Shown here in pieces: positions 1-9,806 of a stretch of 64,000 nt of DNA. Below the pieces are notes generated by a model, which did not search any database, was not told the origin of the DNA, and was given only the letters and a program-made list of their open reading frames with translations. The position numbers and the translations under genes were made by a program. The stretch comes from a gamma proteobacterium symbiont of Ctena orbiculata (lineage in GTDB: Bacteria; Pseudomonadota; Gammaproteobacteria; Chromatiales; Chromatiaceae): contig NATV01000107.1 of NCBI GenBank assembly GCA_003094535.1, positions 1 through 64,000 of the forward strand, written 5' to 3'. Each line of letters begins with the position of its first letter. Position 1 is the first letter of the stretch.

Positions 1-127
1 CCGAGGAGGGGACGACTGCAACAGGCCTCTCTTCAAAAGGCTATCGGCCTCACCCATGGGAACTTAAATCGCAGGCCTGGAGCGACGCGCCAGCGGCGAC
101 TACGGCTGCAGGCCGGGCCGTCTCTGC

Positions 128-796
128 TCAGAGCGATCCCCAGGAACTGCGGCGGCGCTGGAATCGAAGATGAGGCAGGATCAGGCCAATGAGAATGCCG
201 GCAATGATGACCCCGGCGCCGATGAGGAACCATTCGCGAGTGGCTTCGTTGCTGAGATCGCGGTTCTCCTGCTTCAACTCCTCCGCTTCCCGGGTCAGAT
301 CGGCAACCTGCTTGCGCAGCTCATTGCGTTCATTGGAGATGCGTATGGCATTGGAGGCGGTCCGCTGGATGCTTTGCAACTCCTGTTCCTGCTTCTCCTT
401 TATCTGTTGCAGTTTCTTGTGTTCGGTGAGTAGTTCACGGTGACTCTTTTGCAGGTCGGCGAGGTTGCTGCGCAGTTCGCCCGGGGCCGCTTTCAGCGCC
501 TCGACCTCTTGGCGCATGTTTTCCAGCTGAGCGCGAGCGGTGGGTTGCACCATCAGTTGACGGGTCAGGACAAAACCCTCCTTGGCGCCCGCGCGAACCT
601 TGCTGTAGCCGCTCTCCTTGTTGGTTGAGAGAACTTCCACCGCGGTGCCGGTGTTGAGATAACGGGTAATCCGGTGCCTGTTGCTCTCGCCGGTGCGCAT
701 TTCGACCTTGAACGTATCGGTGATGTAGTAGGTTTTTGCTTCGCCAACCGTAGGCAAAAGCAGAATGCAGAAGATCGAAATTACGAATCGCTTCAT
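128..796 (-). CDS. TIGR04211-type SH3 domain / YgiM-like envelope protein
   Basis: This 222-residue protein has a signal peptide (about residues 1-20, ending GEA), a bacterial SH3-like region (about 22-85), a long charged coiled coil (about 88-190) and one C-terminal membrane helix (about 190-210) followed by a basic tail. That order is the hallmark of the TIGR04211/YgiM family, anchored in the inner membrane with the SH3 domain in the periplasm. The biochemical role of the family is not settled. It lies downstream of argF on the same strand with about 90 bp between, so it may be a separate unit. The family call is solid; function is not claimed. Confidence 0.85.
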   Translation of the reverse strand: MKRFVISIFCILLLPTVGEAKTYYITDTFKVEMRTGESNRHRITRYLNTGTAVEVLSTNKESGYSKVRAGAKEGFVLTRQLMVQPTARAQLENMRQEVEALKAAPGELRSNLADLQKSHRELLTEHKKLQQIKEKQEQELQSIQRTASNAIRISNERNELRKQVADLTREAEELKQENRDLSNEATREWFLIGAGVIIAGILIGLILPHLRFQRRRSSWGSL

Positions 797-883
797 GTTT
801 ATCTCTCAGTCCGGCCAATAATGGGCATTTTACAATTCAACGGATTCCTTGTTTCGAAACAGGCCACATTTTCACCGCCCCTG

Positions 884-1789
884 TCATCTGCCCAGGAGAA
901 GAAATTCCAAGAGCGCTTTTTGTGAGTGGAGGCGGTTTTCCGCTTCATCCCATACCACACTGTTTTCGCCGTCGATGACGGATGCGCTCACCTCTTCCCC
1001 GCGATGCGCCGGAAGGCAGTGGAAAAAGAGGGCATCATCGGCCGCACCGGCCATCAGCGCGTCATTCACCTGATAGCGGGCGAACGCCTTCTCCCGCTGC
1101 TTCTGCTCTTCTTCCTGGCCCATGCTGGCCCAGACATCGGTGACCACCAGATCGACATTCTCGGCGGCTTGCAGAGGATCGCGAACAATAACGGCCTGTT
1201 CCTCCGCGGTCTCCAATATGGCTTTGTCGGGATCGTAACCCTCGGGGCAGGCGATGTTCAAGTGAAAGCCAAAGCGTCTGGCGGCATTGATATAGGAGTG
1301 GCACATATTATTGCCGTCACCGATCCAGGCCACCCGCTTGCCGCGAATATCGCCGCGATGCTCGAAATAGGTCTGCATGTCCGCCAGCAGTTGGCAGGGA
1401 TGGAGCAGATCGGTCAGTGCATTGATCACCGGTACCCGGGAATGGGCGGCGAAAAGTTCCAGCGCAGTGTGATCGTAGGTACGGATCATGATGATATCGA
1501 GCATGCGTGACAGTACCCGGGCACTGTCCTCTATCGGTTCTCCGCGTCCCAATTGGGTATCCCTGGGTGAGAGAAAGAGCGCGTGGCCGCCCAGCTGTGA
1601 CATGCCGACTTCAAATGAGACCCGGGTACGCGTCGACGACTTCTCGAATATCATGCCGAGATTCTTGCCTTTCAGCGGGGTATGAATGTCGCTTCGGTGC
1701 TGCATGCGCTTGAGCTCGGTCGCCCTGCGGATAAGCGCAAGCAGTTCGTCACTGCTGAGATCGAGGAGTGAGAGAAAATGCCTTGTCAT
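884..1789 (-). CDS. argF: ornithine carbamoyltransferase
   Basis: Catalyses carbamoyl phosphate + L-ornithine to citrulline + phosphate, the sixth step of arginine synthesis, in the cytoplasm. The 301-residue length fits the family. The carbamoyl-phosphate loop STRTR is at residues 52-56, an HPCQ motif is near residue 129, and the ornithine-binding [10 protein letters not shown] motif starts near residue 257. These separate it from aspartate carbamoyltransferase. It follows argD on the same strand after 22 bp, so argD-argF is very probably one operon. Confidence 0.96.
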   Translation of the reverse strand: MTRHFLSLLDLSSDELLALIRRATELKRMQHRSDIHTPLKGKNLGMIFEKSSTRTRVSFEVGMSQLGGHALFLSPRDTQLGRGEPIEDSARVLSRMLDIIMIRTYDHTALELFAAHSRVPVINALTDLLHPCQLLADMQTYFEHRGDIRGKRVAWIGDGNNMCHSYINAARRFGFHLNIACPEGYDPDKAILETAEEQAVIVRDPLQAAENVDLVVTDVWASMGQEEEQKQREKAFARYQVNDALMAGAADDALFFHCLPAHRGEEVSASVIDGENSVVWDEAENRLHSQKALLEFLLLGR

Positions 1790-1811
1790 AGTTGCTGCCT
1801 CTAATGGGCAA

Positions 1812-2981
1812 TCAGAGATATCCCAGGATCAGCGCACACACCTTGTCGATGATTTCATCGCATTCGGCATCGCTGATGATCAGCGGAGGTAATAGCCGTA
1901 CCACTTTGTCTGCGGTGACATTGATGAGTATGCCCTGCTCGAGGCCACGGGTGACCAGTTCGAAGCAAGGGCGGTCGAGTTCGATACCGATCATCAGGCC
2001 GGAGACACGAATCGCCTCCACACCCTGTTGCTCGCCCAGTTTCGACCGGAAACCGTTCAACATGCGCTCACCCAGTTGCGACGCTCTTTCCACCAACTGC
2101 TGAGACTCGATGCTATCCAGTACCGTCAGCGCGACCCGGCAGGCGAGTGGGTTGCCGCCGAAGGTGGAGCCGTGATTGCCCGGTGAGAAGACCTCGGCAG
2201 CCGCGCCTTTTGCCAGGCAGGCCCCGATCGGCACGCCATTGCCCAATCCCTTTGCCAGGGTCATCACGTCCGGCAGGATTTGATTGTGCTGATGGCTGAA
2301 CATGCGGCCGGTACGGCCGATGCCGGTCTGAATCTCGTCCAGCATCATCAACCATTCATTTTCATCGCAGATGCGGCGTATTTGATTGAGGTAATCCGCT
2401 TCTGGGATGTTGATCCCACCCTCGCCCTGGATGGGTTCAACAAGCACCGCCACGACGCTGTTGCTGTGCTTGGCGATATCGATGATTGCATCGATATCGT
2501 CGTAGGGAACGCGCACGAATCCCTGAACCAGTGGTTCGAATCCGGCTTGAACCTTGCGGTTGCCGGTAGCGCTCAAAGTAGCCAGGGTGCGGCCATGGAA
2601 GCTCTGGTCCATGACTATGATGGAGGGGTTCTTGATCCCCCTTTTGTTGCCATAGAGGCGCGCGATCTTTATCGCGGCCTCATTGGCCTCGGCGCCGGAG
2701 TTGGCGAAAAAGACCCTGTCCATCGAGGCCAGACGACAAAGTTTTTCGCCGAGCAGCTCCTGGTTGGCGATACCGTATATATTCGATGTATGGAGCAGGG
2801 TCGCCGCCTGTTCGCAGAGGGCGTCACGAATCTCGGGGTGCGCGTGACCGAGGCCGCAGACAGCAACGCCCGCGACGGCGTCAAGATAGCAGCGACCCTG
2901 ATCGTCCCACAGGCGGGCGCCCTCGCCCCGTAGGAAAGTCACCGGTAACCGATTGTATGTCGTCATCAAAGAGTCGGTCAT
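1812..2981 (-). CDS. argD: acetylornithine aminotransferase
   Basis: PLP-dependent class III aminotransferase that converts N-acetylglutamate semialdehyde to N-acetylornithine with glutamate as donor. It may also serve in lysine synthesis, as ArgD does in other bacteria. Visible features are the [13 protein letters not shown] cofactor-binding region, the [12 protein letters not shown] motif, the PLP lysine in TLAKGLGNG and a conserved [11 protein letters not shown] stretch. The reading frame extends to an ATG at 2993, but homologues usually begin near [13 protein letters not shown], so the ATG at 2981 is preferred. Neither start has a strong ribosome binding site. It is first in a likely argD-argF operon. 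Confidence 0.95.
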   Translation of the reverse strand: MTDSLMTTYNRLPVTFLRGEGARLWDDQGRCYLDAVAGVAVCGLGHAHPEIRDALCEQAATLLHTSNIYGIANQELLGEKLCRLASMDRVFFANSGAEANEAAIKIARLYGNKRGIKNPSIIVMDQSFHGRTLATLSATGNRKVQAGFEPLVQGFVRVPYDDIDAIIDIAKHSNSVVAVLVEPIQGEGGINIPEADYLNQIRRICDENEWLMMLDEIQTGIGRTGRMFSHQHNQILPDVMTLAKGLGNGVPIGACLAKGAAAEVFSPGNHGSTFGGNPLACRVALTVLDSIESQQLVERASQLGERMLNGFRSKLGEQQGVEAIRVSGLMIGIELDRPCFELVTRGLEQGILINVTADKVVRLLPPLIISDAECDEIIDKVCALILGYL

Positions 2982-3273
2982 GAACAAACCCATAAAACAA
3001 AAAAGGCATCCCGTTAGGACGCCAGTCTACGCGTTATTCCTGCAAAAAACGGCAGGGAATCGGTAAGTGTACCCACCAGAATGGAGTTTTTCAAACTTCT
3101 TTGCTGCACGGATTCGTAGGGATTGTACAGTATTCGAGCAGCCCCTCCGCTATGGCGGGCGCTGCCAAAATTGTGCTGACAGGCCCCGGCACGGGATATT
3201 TGGAGATTGGTTAGCGCTTAGGCACAATGAACGATCAATCAACTGTCGACCGAGTGGGGGGAGGTTGTGTGCC

Positions 3274-3732
3274 ATGTCGATTGCTATGACCCTTCATCTG
3301 CTGGGTGTCATCATCTGGGTGGGAGGGATGTTCTTTGCTCATATGGTGATGCGCCCCGTGCTCAACGCCGCCCTGGAGCCGCAGGATCGTGTGCCTCTGC
3401 TGCTCGGTGTGTTCAACCACTTTTTTCCCTGGGTCTGGGGATCGGTAATCGCTATTCTGGCAAGTGGATTCTGGATGCTGTTCGTCCTCTATGAAAACGG
3501 CATCGGAACGTGGCTGGGTTTCATGACGGTGATCGGCATATTGATGTCCGTCATTTTCATCTATATCTATACCATACCCTACAACCAGCTCAGGGCCGCC
3601 ATTGCAAACGGTGAAAAGCCGAAGGTGGTTGTGGCTGTGGCCCTTATAAGGCGCTTGATACTGGTTAATCTCATTCTGGGGCTTAGCGTAACCCTGGTCG
3701 CGATCTTGGGTAAGTATGGTCTCATGCCATGA
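3274..3732 (+). CDS. CopD-like four-helix integral membrane protein
   Basis: About 152 residues with four predicted membrane helices. It opens with MSIAMTLHLLGVIIWVGGMFF, in which the 'LHLLGVIIWVGGMFF' pattern is typical of the CopD family (PF05425) and related heme/copper-associated membrane proteins. The start was chosen because GGGGGAGG lies about 9 nt before this ATG; the frame remains open upstream to 3067 but that part reads as non-coding. Its stop overlaps the upstream part of the next gene's frame. No metal-binding function is claimed. Confidence 0.75.
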   Translation: MSIAMTLHLLGVIIWVGGMFFAHMVMRPVLNAALEPQDRVPLLLGVFNHFFPWVWGSVIAILASGFWMLFVLYENGIGTWLGFMTVIGILMSVIFIYIYTIPYNQLRAAIANGEKPKVVVAVALIRRLILVNLILGLSVTLVAILGKYGLMP

Positions 3733-3767
3733 CGCATAGGGTTTTCGCGCACCATTGGGGGATGAAA

Positions 3768-5456
3768 ATGAGCGTTCAATACCGACATCTGAGTGAGTGC
3801 CTTGCAGTGCTCTCCCTTGTTGTGCTCTTGCTGCTCTCCCCCGGCAGATTGTCTGCGCAACAGGGGGCGCCCGAAGTCAGCGACAAAGAGATGAATACCC
3901 TGACCACCCTGCGCAATCTGGTAAGCATCCGGGAGAATATCGAACAGGACATCACGACCCTGAGCAAAGAGGTCGCGAAAGCGGAGTCGGAAACGCAGAA
4001 GGCCTCGTTGCAGCAGCGCCTGATCAAGCTCGATAGCGAACTCTCCGTCACCGAGGAGAACTTCGAGAATATCTCGGCCGGTGTCGATCTCACCAATCTG
4101 CGCAGCAAGGAGGAGGCCCAGTTCGATCTCAAGGAGGAGCTGTTTGCGCTGATAAAGCCCGCCATCGACGAGATGAAGGATATGACCTCGAAGGTGCGCC
4201 TGAAGTCGGAATTGAAGGAGAAGATCGCCTACTATGGTGAGCGCCTGGATACCCTGGACAGTGCGCTGCAGAATGTCGACCTGCTGCGGCAGAAGAGCGA
4301 TTCGGAAAGGCTGAAAAGCGCCCTCGACGGCTTGGCGGAGAGGTGGCGCAAGAATCAGGCTTTCATGGCCAGCGAGCATCAGGCCGCGCGTCTGCAGCTC
4401 GATGAATTGATGGCTGCCGAGGTCTCGCTCACGGATGCATCGCAGGACTATCTGAAACAGTTTTTTCAGCGCCGCGGTCTCTATCTGATCGAGGCCCTGC
4501 TGGTGGTTTTGGCGGTGATTCTCATCTCCAGGATGAGCAATAAGGCGATGCGGCGCCTGCTGCCCGGCTTCAAGAAGCGGCATCGCAGCTTTCGCATCAG
4601 GCTGTTGGAACTGGTACATAGAATTCTGACCACCCTGCTGATCATCATCGGTCCCATGGTGGTGTTCTACGTGGTGGAGGATTGGGTACTGTTCAGCTTG
4701 GGCATCCTGCTGTTACTGGGTTTCGGCTGGGGACTGCGCCATGCCTTACCCAGGTATTGGCACCAGATCCAGCTGTTTCTCAATATCGGTTCGGTGCGTG
4801 AGGGTGAACGTATCTACATGGATGGACTGCCCTGGCGGGTTGAGCAGATCAATGTCTTCTCCATCCTGGAAAATCCGGACGCGGGCATAACCCAGCGAGT
4901 GCCGATCGATGACCTTGTGGATCAGAAGTCGAGGCCGGGCAATCCCGATGAACCATGGTTCCCCTGTCACAAGGACGATTGGGTCATACTCAGCGATGGA
5001 GTGAGAGGTAAGGTGACCGGGATATCGCCGGAACTGGTGCAGCTGGTTGAGCGGGGCGGTGCCCTGAAAACCTATCAAACCGGAGACTTTCTCGCCGCAT
5101 CGCCACGCAATCTCGCGACCAACTTTCGCATCAAAGAGGTGTTGGGGATCAGCTACGCACTGCAGGATAAGAGTACCGAAATCATCCCGCAAATCCTGCA
5201 CGACAGCATCCAGCAGCGCGCAGAGCAGGAGGGTTATGGTGAACAACTGATCAATTTGCGTGTTGAGTTCTCCCAGGCCAACAGCTCATCTCTCGATATT
5301 ACCGTGATCGCAGATTTCACCGGTGAACTGGGGGATCTCTACAATCGCCTGCGCCGCTCCATTCAGCGCTGGTGTGTCGATACCTGCACTGAAAACGGCT
5401 GGGAGATACCCTTTCCCCAAATGACCTTGAGCGGCACCATCGGCAAGCGCCCTTGA
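3768..5456 (+). CDS. MscS-family mechanosensitive channel-like protein
   Basis: About 562 residues: signal peptide (ending near LSAQQ), a periplasmic coiled-coil region (about residues 30-240), membrane helices (about 245-265 and 295-345), then an MscS-type beta and C-terminal domain (about 345-550) with the pattern SVREGERI...GLPWRVEQINVFSILE. The family opens on membrane tension to release solutes, but this long form may have another regulatory role. The start at 3768 has GGGGGA about 6 nt upstream. An earlier ATG at 3729 overlaps the previous gene by 4 bp and would add 13 residues that spoil the signal peptide. Probably co-transcribed with the CopD-like gene. Confidence 0.8.
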   Translation: MSVQYRHLSECLAVLSLVVLLLLSPGRLSAQQGAPEVSDKEMNTLTTLRNLVSIRENIEQDITTLSKEVAKAESETQKASLQQRLIKLDSELSVTEENFENISAGVDLTNLRSKEEAQFDLKEELFALIKPAIDEMKDMTSKVRLKSELKEKIAYYGERLDTLDSALQNVDLLRQKSDSERLKSALDGLAERWRKNQAFMASEHQAARLQLDELMAAEVSLTDASQDYLKQFFQRRGLYLIEALLVVLAVILISRMSNKAMRRLLPGFKKRHRSFRIRLLELVHRILTTLLIIIGPMVVFYVVEDWVLFSLGILLLLGFGWGLRHALPRYWHQIQLFLNIGSVREGERIYMDGLPWRVEQINVFSILENPDAGITQRVPIDDLVDQKSRPGNPDEPWFPCHKDDWVILSDGVRGKVTGISPELVQLVERGGALKTYQTGDFLAASPRNLATNFRIKEVLGISYALQDKSTEIIPQILHDSIQQRAEQEGYGEQLINLRVEFSQANSSSLDITVIADFTGELGDLYNRLRRSIQRWCVDTCTENGWEIPFPQMTLSGTIGKRP

Positions 5457-5723
5457 TTCAGGTTCAGCCTATAGGGAAGCGGGATCGGACCCGGTTTTAG
5501 TTGAACGATATTTAGTTTCTTTTTTGATTATAAGATCCCTATGGCTTATAGATAGTCATTGGAGAATCTTGACTAAGCAAATCGCATGGCGAGCGGTGTT
5601 GCTAGGAGTGGTTGGCGTTGCTCCCTGATCTGCAACAAGCTATCCAGTCAACGGTTGAATGGGGGAGCAGCAGGGAAAGCCACCAAACTTTCGTTTGTAG
5701 GGAATATGTCATGGAGGAGTCCG
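5457..5723. other. intergenic region before the VPLPA-CTERM gene
   Basis: About 267 bp, AT-rich in its first half. An open frame runs back to 5586 but has no ribosome binding site and reads as non-coding. No recognisable operator or terminator was found. It probably carries the promoter of the downstream secreted protein. Confidence 0.4.
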
Positions 5724-6311
5724 GTGAAGAAATCATTGACGGTTTTCTGTTTGTCCTTAATTCTCGCAGGCAATGCGCAAGCGATTTCCGTCACTGAAGG
5801 TGCGGATTTTCCCGGAAGTATAAGTTTTGCTGCTTCTGCTTACACCGTCGGATCGTTGGAAATTGGTATGAACACAATCTCCGGATACCTGTCGGGCGAA
5901 TGTGTCGCCGATACCTATAATTGCAATATGAGCTTGGGAACCGATTCGCAGGATAGCTTTCTGCTGGAGGTTGGCAATGGCGCGCTGATCGACAGCCTAT
6001 TTGTAACCACGTCGAACGTTGTCGGGCCGACAGGATTCACTTCGAGCTTTAACCTCAGGGACGCATCAACTGATCACATCTCCGAGTCCCTTTTTGCCAA
6101 TGTAACGAGCGACAATTTAGTCGACACTTTTCTGGGGCCTGGGATATATGGTCTTTCAATGATTGGCCAGCATGCGGACGATTCGGGGCCCTATTCATTG
6201 GATTGGTCTATCGAGGTGAATATGTCTGTTGTTCCGATCCCTGCCGCTTTGTGGCTTTTCGCAACTGGCTTGTTGGCGCTGTTCGGGTTTTCGCGCTATC
6301 GGAAAAAGTAG
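5724..6311 (+). CDS. secreted VPLPA-CTERM (PEP-CTERM family) sorting-signal protein
   Basis: About 195 residues from a GTG start preceded by GGAGG at 5713-5717. An ATG at 5706 in the same frame is a poorer choice. The signal peptide is KKSLTVFCLSLILAGNAQA. The body is rich in Ser, Thr, Gly and Asp with few charged helices, as in secreted beta-rich PEP-CTERM proteins. The C terminus has VPIPAALWLFATGLLALFGF followed by RYRKK: a proline-containing motif, a hydrophobic helix and a basic tail, which matches the VPLPA variant recognised by exosortases. Such proteins are processed at the inner membrane and exported, often to an extracellular polymer layer. No exosortase gene is in this window. Confidence 0.85.
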   Translation: MKKSLTVFCLSLILAGNAQAISVTEGADFPGSISFAASAYTVGSLEIGMNTISGYLSGECVADTYNCNMSLGTDSQDSFLLEVGNGALIDSLFVTTSNVVGPTGFTSSFNLRDASTDHISESLFANVTSDNLVDTFLGPGIYGLSMIGQHADDSGPYSLDWSIEVNMSVVPIPAALWLFATGLLALFGFSRYRKK

Positions 6312-6471
6312 CAAGCTGCAGAACCTGTGGTCATCGGGAGGTCCCGCGCCAGAGTGGGGCTTCTTTTTTATTCATACTCTTCCTGAGTGCATTCGGCAAC
6401 CTCCCCTGATTCTGGCCTATGCTTAACTACACCAGGGTGTATTAGAAACGCAACGTGCGGAGGGAGGTATC

Positions 6472-6669
6472 ATGAAACTTGAATATGAAGTCGTGGAAGA
6501 CCAGTACGACGATACGACACACATCAGAAGCATGACCGAACAGGCTCGAGTTCCAGGAGGTGGCTGGTTGATCCGCACCACGCTCTACACTCCTCACCAG
6601 ATTGGTGTCGATGTTTTGCTTCTGCCTCCTATAAAAAAGAAGGGTGCTCTCTATAAAGCAGTGGGTTGA
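6472..6669 (+). CDS. small conserved-looking protein of unknown function (65 aa)
   Basis: A 65-residue acidic-then-neutral protein with no signal peptide or membrane helix. A strong ribosome binding site (GGAGGGAGG about 6 nt before the ATG) supports translation. I do not recognise the family. It converges on moaA with 6 bp between the stop codons. Confidence 0.55.
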   Translation: MKLEYEVVEDQYDDTTHIRSMTEQARVPGGGWLIRTTLYTPHQIGVDVLLLPPIKKKGALYKAVG

Positions 6670-6675
6670 TACGGT

Positions 6676-7650
6676 TTAACCGCCGAGGGCCGACATCGGA
6701 CGAATGATCGCGGTGGGGGCTTCGTGGAAATTATGCCTTTGCGGTTTGCGGGCGATGGCGCCGCGAATCGCCTGCTGAATGGTTTCATCCGTTGCGCCGC
6801 TGCGTAACAGGGGGCGAAGTTCCAGCTTCTCTTCCTGTCCAAGGCAGAGGTGAAGATCGCCGGATACAGAGACGCGCACCCGATTGCAGGTGTCGCAGAA
6901 GTGTTGTGATTGCGGGGTAATAAAGCCGATTACGAGATTGGAGTCGTCGACGCGGAAATAGCGTGCCGGGCCGCTGCCGCGCATGGCAGCGACACCCAGC
7001 CGGTAGCGCTTTTTGAGACGCTCCTCGATTTCCGCAAGCGGCATGTAGTGCTCGGATGCGGCCTGTCCGCCCTGTCCGACCGGCATGGTTTCGATAAAGC
7101 GGAGGGTTAGATGGTGCTCAAGGCAGTACTCGATCATGCTTTCGACTTCATCATCGTTGATACCGCGCATGACGACCATATTGATCTTGATCGGCGACAT
7201 GCCGGATGCCTGTGCACGCGCTATACCCGCCAGAACCGGTTGCAACCGGCTGCCGGTTATATCATGGAATTTTTCATCATTGAGCGAGTCGAGGCTGATG
7301 TTGAGCCGGCTCACACCGGCACGGCTCAGCTGTTCCGCAAACTGGCTTAGGCGGGATGCATTGGTGCTCAGGGAGAGTTCTTCGATGCCGGGCAGCTTGG
7401 CGATGCGCCGCGCTATCTCATCCACACCTTTACGTACCAGGGGTTCACCGCCGGTTAGCCGGACATGTTTCACGCCTAGCGCGGCGAACTGGGCAACCAA
7501 CCGCTCGATCTCGTCGGTGGTGAGCCAGTCGTCCGGCATTTCGAAGTCTCTATGACTTCTTGGCAGGCAATAGAAGCAGCGAAAATCGCAGCGATCTGTA
7601 ACCGACAGGCGCAGGTATTCGATCCGTCTGCCGAAGGGGTCATTTAGCAT
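6676..7650 (-). CDS. moaA: GTP 3',8-cyclase, molybdenum cofactor synthesis
   Basis: Radical SAM enzyme that converts GTP to 3',8-cyclo-GTP, first committed step of molybdopterin synthesis, with MoaC. The N-terminal SAM cluster motif CDFRCFYC (C-x3-C-x2-C), the second cluster motif FCDTCNRVRVS...LCLG and the C-terminal GG tail required for activity are all visible. The ATG at 7650 gives 324 residues, the usual size; a GTG at 7689 is an alternative. It lies just downstream of napC on the same strand, so it may be read with the nap operon, whose NapA subunit needs this cofactor. Confidence 0.95.
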   Translation of the reverse strand: MLNDPFGRRIEYLRLSVTDRCDFRCFYCLPRSHRDFEMPDDWLTTDEIERLVAQFAALGVKHVRLTGGEPLVRKGVDEIARRIAKLPGIEELSLSTNASRLSQFAEQLSRAGVSRLNISLDSLNDEKFHDITGSRLQPVLAGIARAQASGMSPIKINMVVMRGINDDEVESMIEYCLEHHLTLRFIETMPVGQGGQAASEHYMPLAEIEERLKKRYRLGVAAMRGSGPARYFRVDDSNLVIGFITPQSQHFCDTCNRVRVSVSGDLHLCLGQEEKLELRPLLRSGATDETIQQAIRGAIARKPQRHNFHEAPTAIIRPMSALGG

Positions 7651-7764
7651 GGTCGCTTTACCCGTTCGTGTTAATTGGTCGTTTCGCACTACTCGGTAAG
7701 CGCATCATCAACCGAGATCGCCGGAGCTGTCAACTGTTCAATATAGGCTACAGGTAACCGCATT

Positions 7765-8337
7765 TCAATATTCGGCATTCGGGTCGAAGCCTTCGGGGAG
7801 TGAATGGGCAATCCCTTTATGGCAATCGATACAGGTTTTCTGCGGTTCCTTGCCGTCCACTGCGTCCCAATAGTGAGGATCGTGCTGCTCGGAACTGCGG
7901 GGTGTCTGTCTGTCCAGGTCCATGGAGACGAACTTGTGGCAGTTGCGGCACTCCCGTGAGTCGGTCTTCTTCATCGAGCGCCAGACATTCTGTGCCAGTT
8001 CCAGTCGTTTCGCTTCGTATTTCTCCGGCGTGTCGATGGTCCCCATCATTTTATGGTAGAGCTCATTGGTCGCCTGAATCTTGCGCACGAACTTGTGTAT
8101 CCACTCCTTGGGTACATGGCAGTCCGGGCAAGTAGCGCGAACACCGGTCCTGTTGGTGAAGTGGATCGTCTCCTGCAACTCCTGGTAGACCGTCTGTTCC
8201 ATCTCGTGACAGGAGATACAGAAGGTTTCGGTATTCGTCATCTCCATTGCGGTATTGAACCCACCCCAGAGTAAAATACCGGCAACGATGCCGACACCTA
8301 TCAGGAACAGGCCGCTTTTTTTCTTACTTTCATTCAT
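7765..8337 (-). CDS. napC: NapC/NirT-type tetraheme quinol dehydrogenase
   Basis: Membrane-anchored c-type cytochrome that passes electrons from the quinol pool to NapB and NapA. One N-terminal membrane helix is followed by four CxxCH heme sites (CISCH, CPDCH, CRNCH, CIDCH) in about 190 residues, as expected of NapC. ATG 8337 was chosen; a GTG four codons upstream (8349) is possible. It is the last nap gene, 85 bp after napB. Confidence 0.95.
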   Translation of the reverse strand: MNESKKKSGLFLIGVGIVAGILLWGGFNTAMEMTNTETFCISCHEMEQTVYQELQETIHFTNRTGVRATCPDCHVPKEWIHKFVRKIQATNELYHKMMGTIDTPEKYEAKRLELAQNVWRSMKKTDSRECRNCHKFVSMDLDRQTPRSSEQHDPHYWDAVDGKEPQKTCIDCHKGIAHSLPEGFDPNAEY

Positions 8338-8421
8338 ACTTACATACACCAGTTGTCTTATCTACTGCTATTCAGTGAATCGCGGTCGCCTCCGCGCGAG
8401 GCGACCCGATCCGGCTGAACA

Positions 8422-8847
8422 CTATTTGGCACCTTGAAAGTTGTTTTGAACCAAGGGATCCGCACCCATCTGGGGTGCATGGCACTGGTTGCAGAAATAA
8501 CGGCGACTGGAGATGGTCTTCAGCACCTTGCCGTTACGATCTTCATAGTGGCTGTCGCCTACCTTTGGCGCCTTCTCTTTTTCGTAGGTCTCCTCACTGT
8601 GGCACTTCATGCAGCCGTTGATCTTGAGGTTGACTTCATACTTATCCACCTCATGGGGTACCATCGGCGGCTGCAGCTTGAAGCTGCGTTCGATACCGCC
8701 TTTGACATTCTGGATTTTCAGGTTGGCGGGTTTTTTTGCCATGGTGTCCAGCTTATCGCCACGCAACGATTGAACGTCAGCCAGCAATGCTGTCGACAGA
8801 AACATGGTTGTTATCACCGCAACGGTTAGTAATGCGATCTTTTTCAT
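8422..8847 (-). CDS. napB: periplasmic nitrate reductase diheme cytochrome c subunit
   Basis: Small electron-transfer subunit of the periplasmic NapAB complex. It has a cleavable signal peptide (MKKIALLTVAVITTMFLSTALLA) and two heme sites, CMKCH and CNQCH, in about 141 residues. The start at 8847 has GGAG with a 6-nt spacing; the frame runs eight codons further to 8871 without a better site. It sits between napH and napC. Confidence 0.95.
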   Translation of the reverse strand: MKKIALLTVAVITTMFLSTALLADVQSLRGDKLDTMAKKPANLKIQNVKGGIERSFKLQPPMVPHEVDKYEVNLKINGCMKCHSEETYEKEKAPKVGDSHYEDRNGKVLKTISSRRYFCNQCHAPQMGADPLVQNNFQGAK

Positions 8848-8896
8848 ACCTTTCTCCATCATCACTCTCATTAACAGAATTGGTTAGTGGTGCCGG

Positions 8897-9805
8897 TCAT
8901 GCCTGGACACCCTGATTGATTTCACCTTTACGCTTGTAGACTTCGGTCGTTTTGCTGTAACGACCGCCGTAACTGAAGACATCCTTTGCACAGATATCGA
9001 TACAACGCCCGCAGTTGGTGCAGTCTGAGGATAGAATCACCGGCGACACACCCTTCTCCTCCCCCTTTAGTGCCGGCTTGATCACTTGCGGTTCGGGGCA
9101 GATCACATAGCACTCCATGCAATCGTTGCAGGCCTGGCGCTGTAGGGCATTTACCCGCAGCAGGCTCTTGCTGCCGATCAGGTTGTAGAAGGCCCCTACC
9201 GGGCAGATGTGGCCGCACCAGCCGTCCTTAGCCACGATAAGATCAAACAGAAAGATACCCAGGACCATCACCCAGGCCGCGCCCATGCCGAAGACAATGC
9301 CGCGGAACATCATGGAGACCGGATTGACCAGCTCCCAGATGATGCCTCCGGTCACCACCAGCGGCAGGATCAACGTCAGCGCCAACATCCAGTAGCGAGT
9401 GGAGCGCGAGAGCTGCGAGGTGGTTCTGATCCCCAGCTTGCGCCGCAACCAGGCGGCCAGGTCGGTGACCATGTTGACCGGGCAGACCCAGGAGCAGTAG
9501 ACCCGGCCTCCCACCAGAAAGTAGAAGACCAGCACGATGACCACGCCGATAATGGCCGCAGTCTCCGGAACCACTCCCGACAGACTGGCTTGTAGCAACA
9601 CATAGGGGTCGGTCAGCGGCAGCACGTCCAGGGTCAGGTTTGAGGCCAGGTTGCCCTTCACGATCCAGATGCCGAGCCAGGGACCGGTCAGGAACAGCGC
9701 CAGAATCCCGAGTTGACTGAGTCGCCTCATAATCAGGAACTTGTGGGCCTTGAACCAGCCTTTTTCGGCGATGGCGTCGTTACCCAATGTCTTCATGTCT
9801 AACAT
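8897..9805 (-). CDS. napH: NapH quinol dehydrogenase membrane ferredoxin
   Basis: Inner-membrane iron-sulfur protein with four membrane helices, two cytoplasmic CxxxCP motifs (CSWVCP, CGHICP) and two C-terminal 4Fe-4S clusters (CNDCMECYVICP and CTNCGRCIDIC). With NapG it forms an alternative quinol oxidation route to NapA. It begins one base after the napG stop, so the two genes are probably translationally coupled. Confidence 0.95.
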   Translation of the reverse strand: MLDMKTLGNDAIAEKGWFKAHKFLIMRRLSQLGILALFLTGPWLGIWIVKGNLASNLTLDVLPLTDPYVLLQASLSGVVPETAAIIGVVIVLVFYFLVGGRVYCSWVCPVNMVTDLAAWLRRKLGIRTTSQLSRSTRYWMLALTLILPLVVTGGIIWELVNPVSMMFRGIVFGMGAAWVMVLGIFLFDLIVAKDGWCGHICPVGAFYNLIGSKSLLRVNALQRQACNDCMECYVICPEPQVIKPALKGEEKGVSPVILSSDCTNCGRCIDICAKDVFSYGGRYSKTTEVYKRKGEINQGVQA

Positions 9806-9806
9806 A

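Noticed and set aside
850-861. Palindrome TGTTTCGAAACA downstream of argF
   Set aside because: No T run follows on the minus strand and the stem is short; a terminator cannot be supported.
3579-4619. A 346-codon open frame on the minus strand
   Set aside because: It lies entirely opposite the CopD-like and MscS-like genes, which have clear family patterns and ribosome binding sites; it is a shadow frame.
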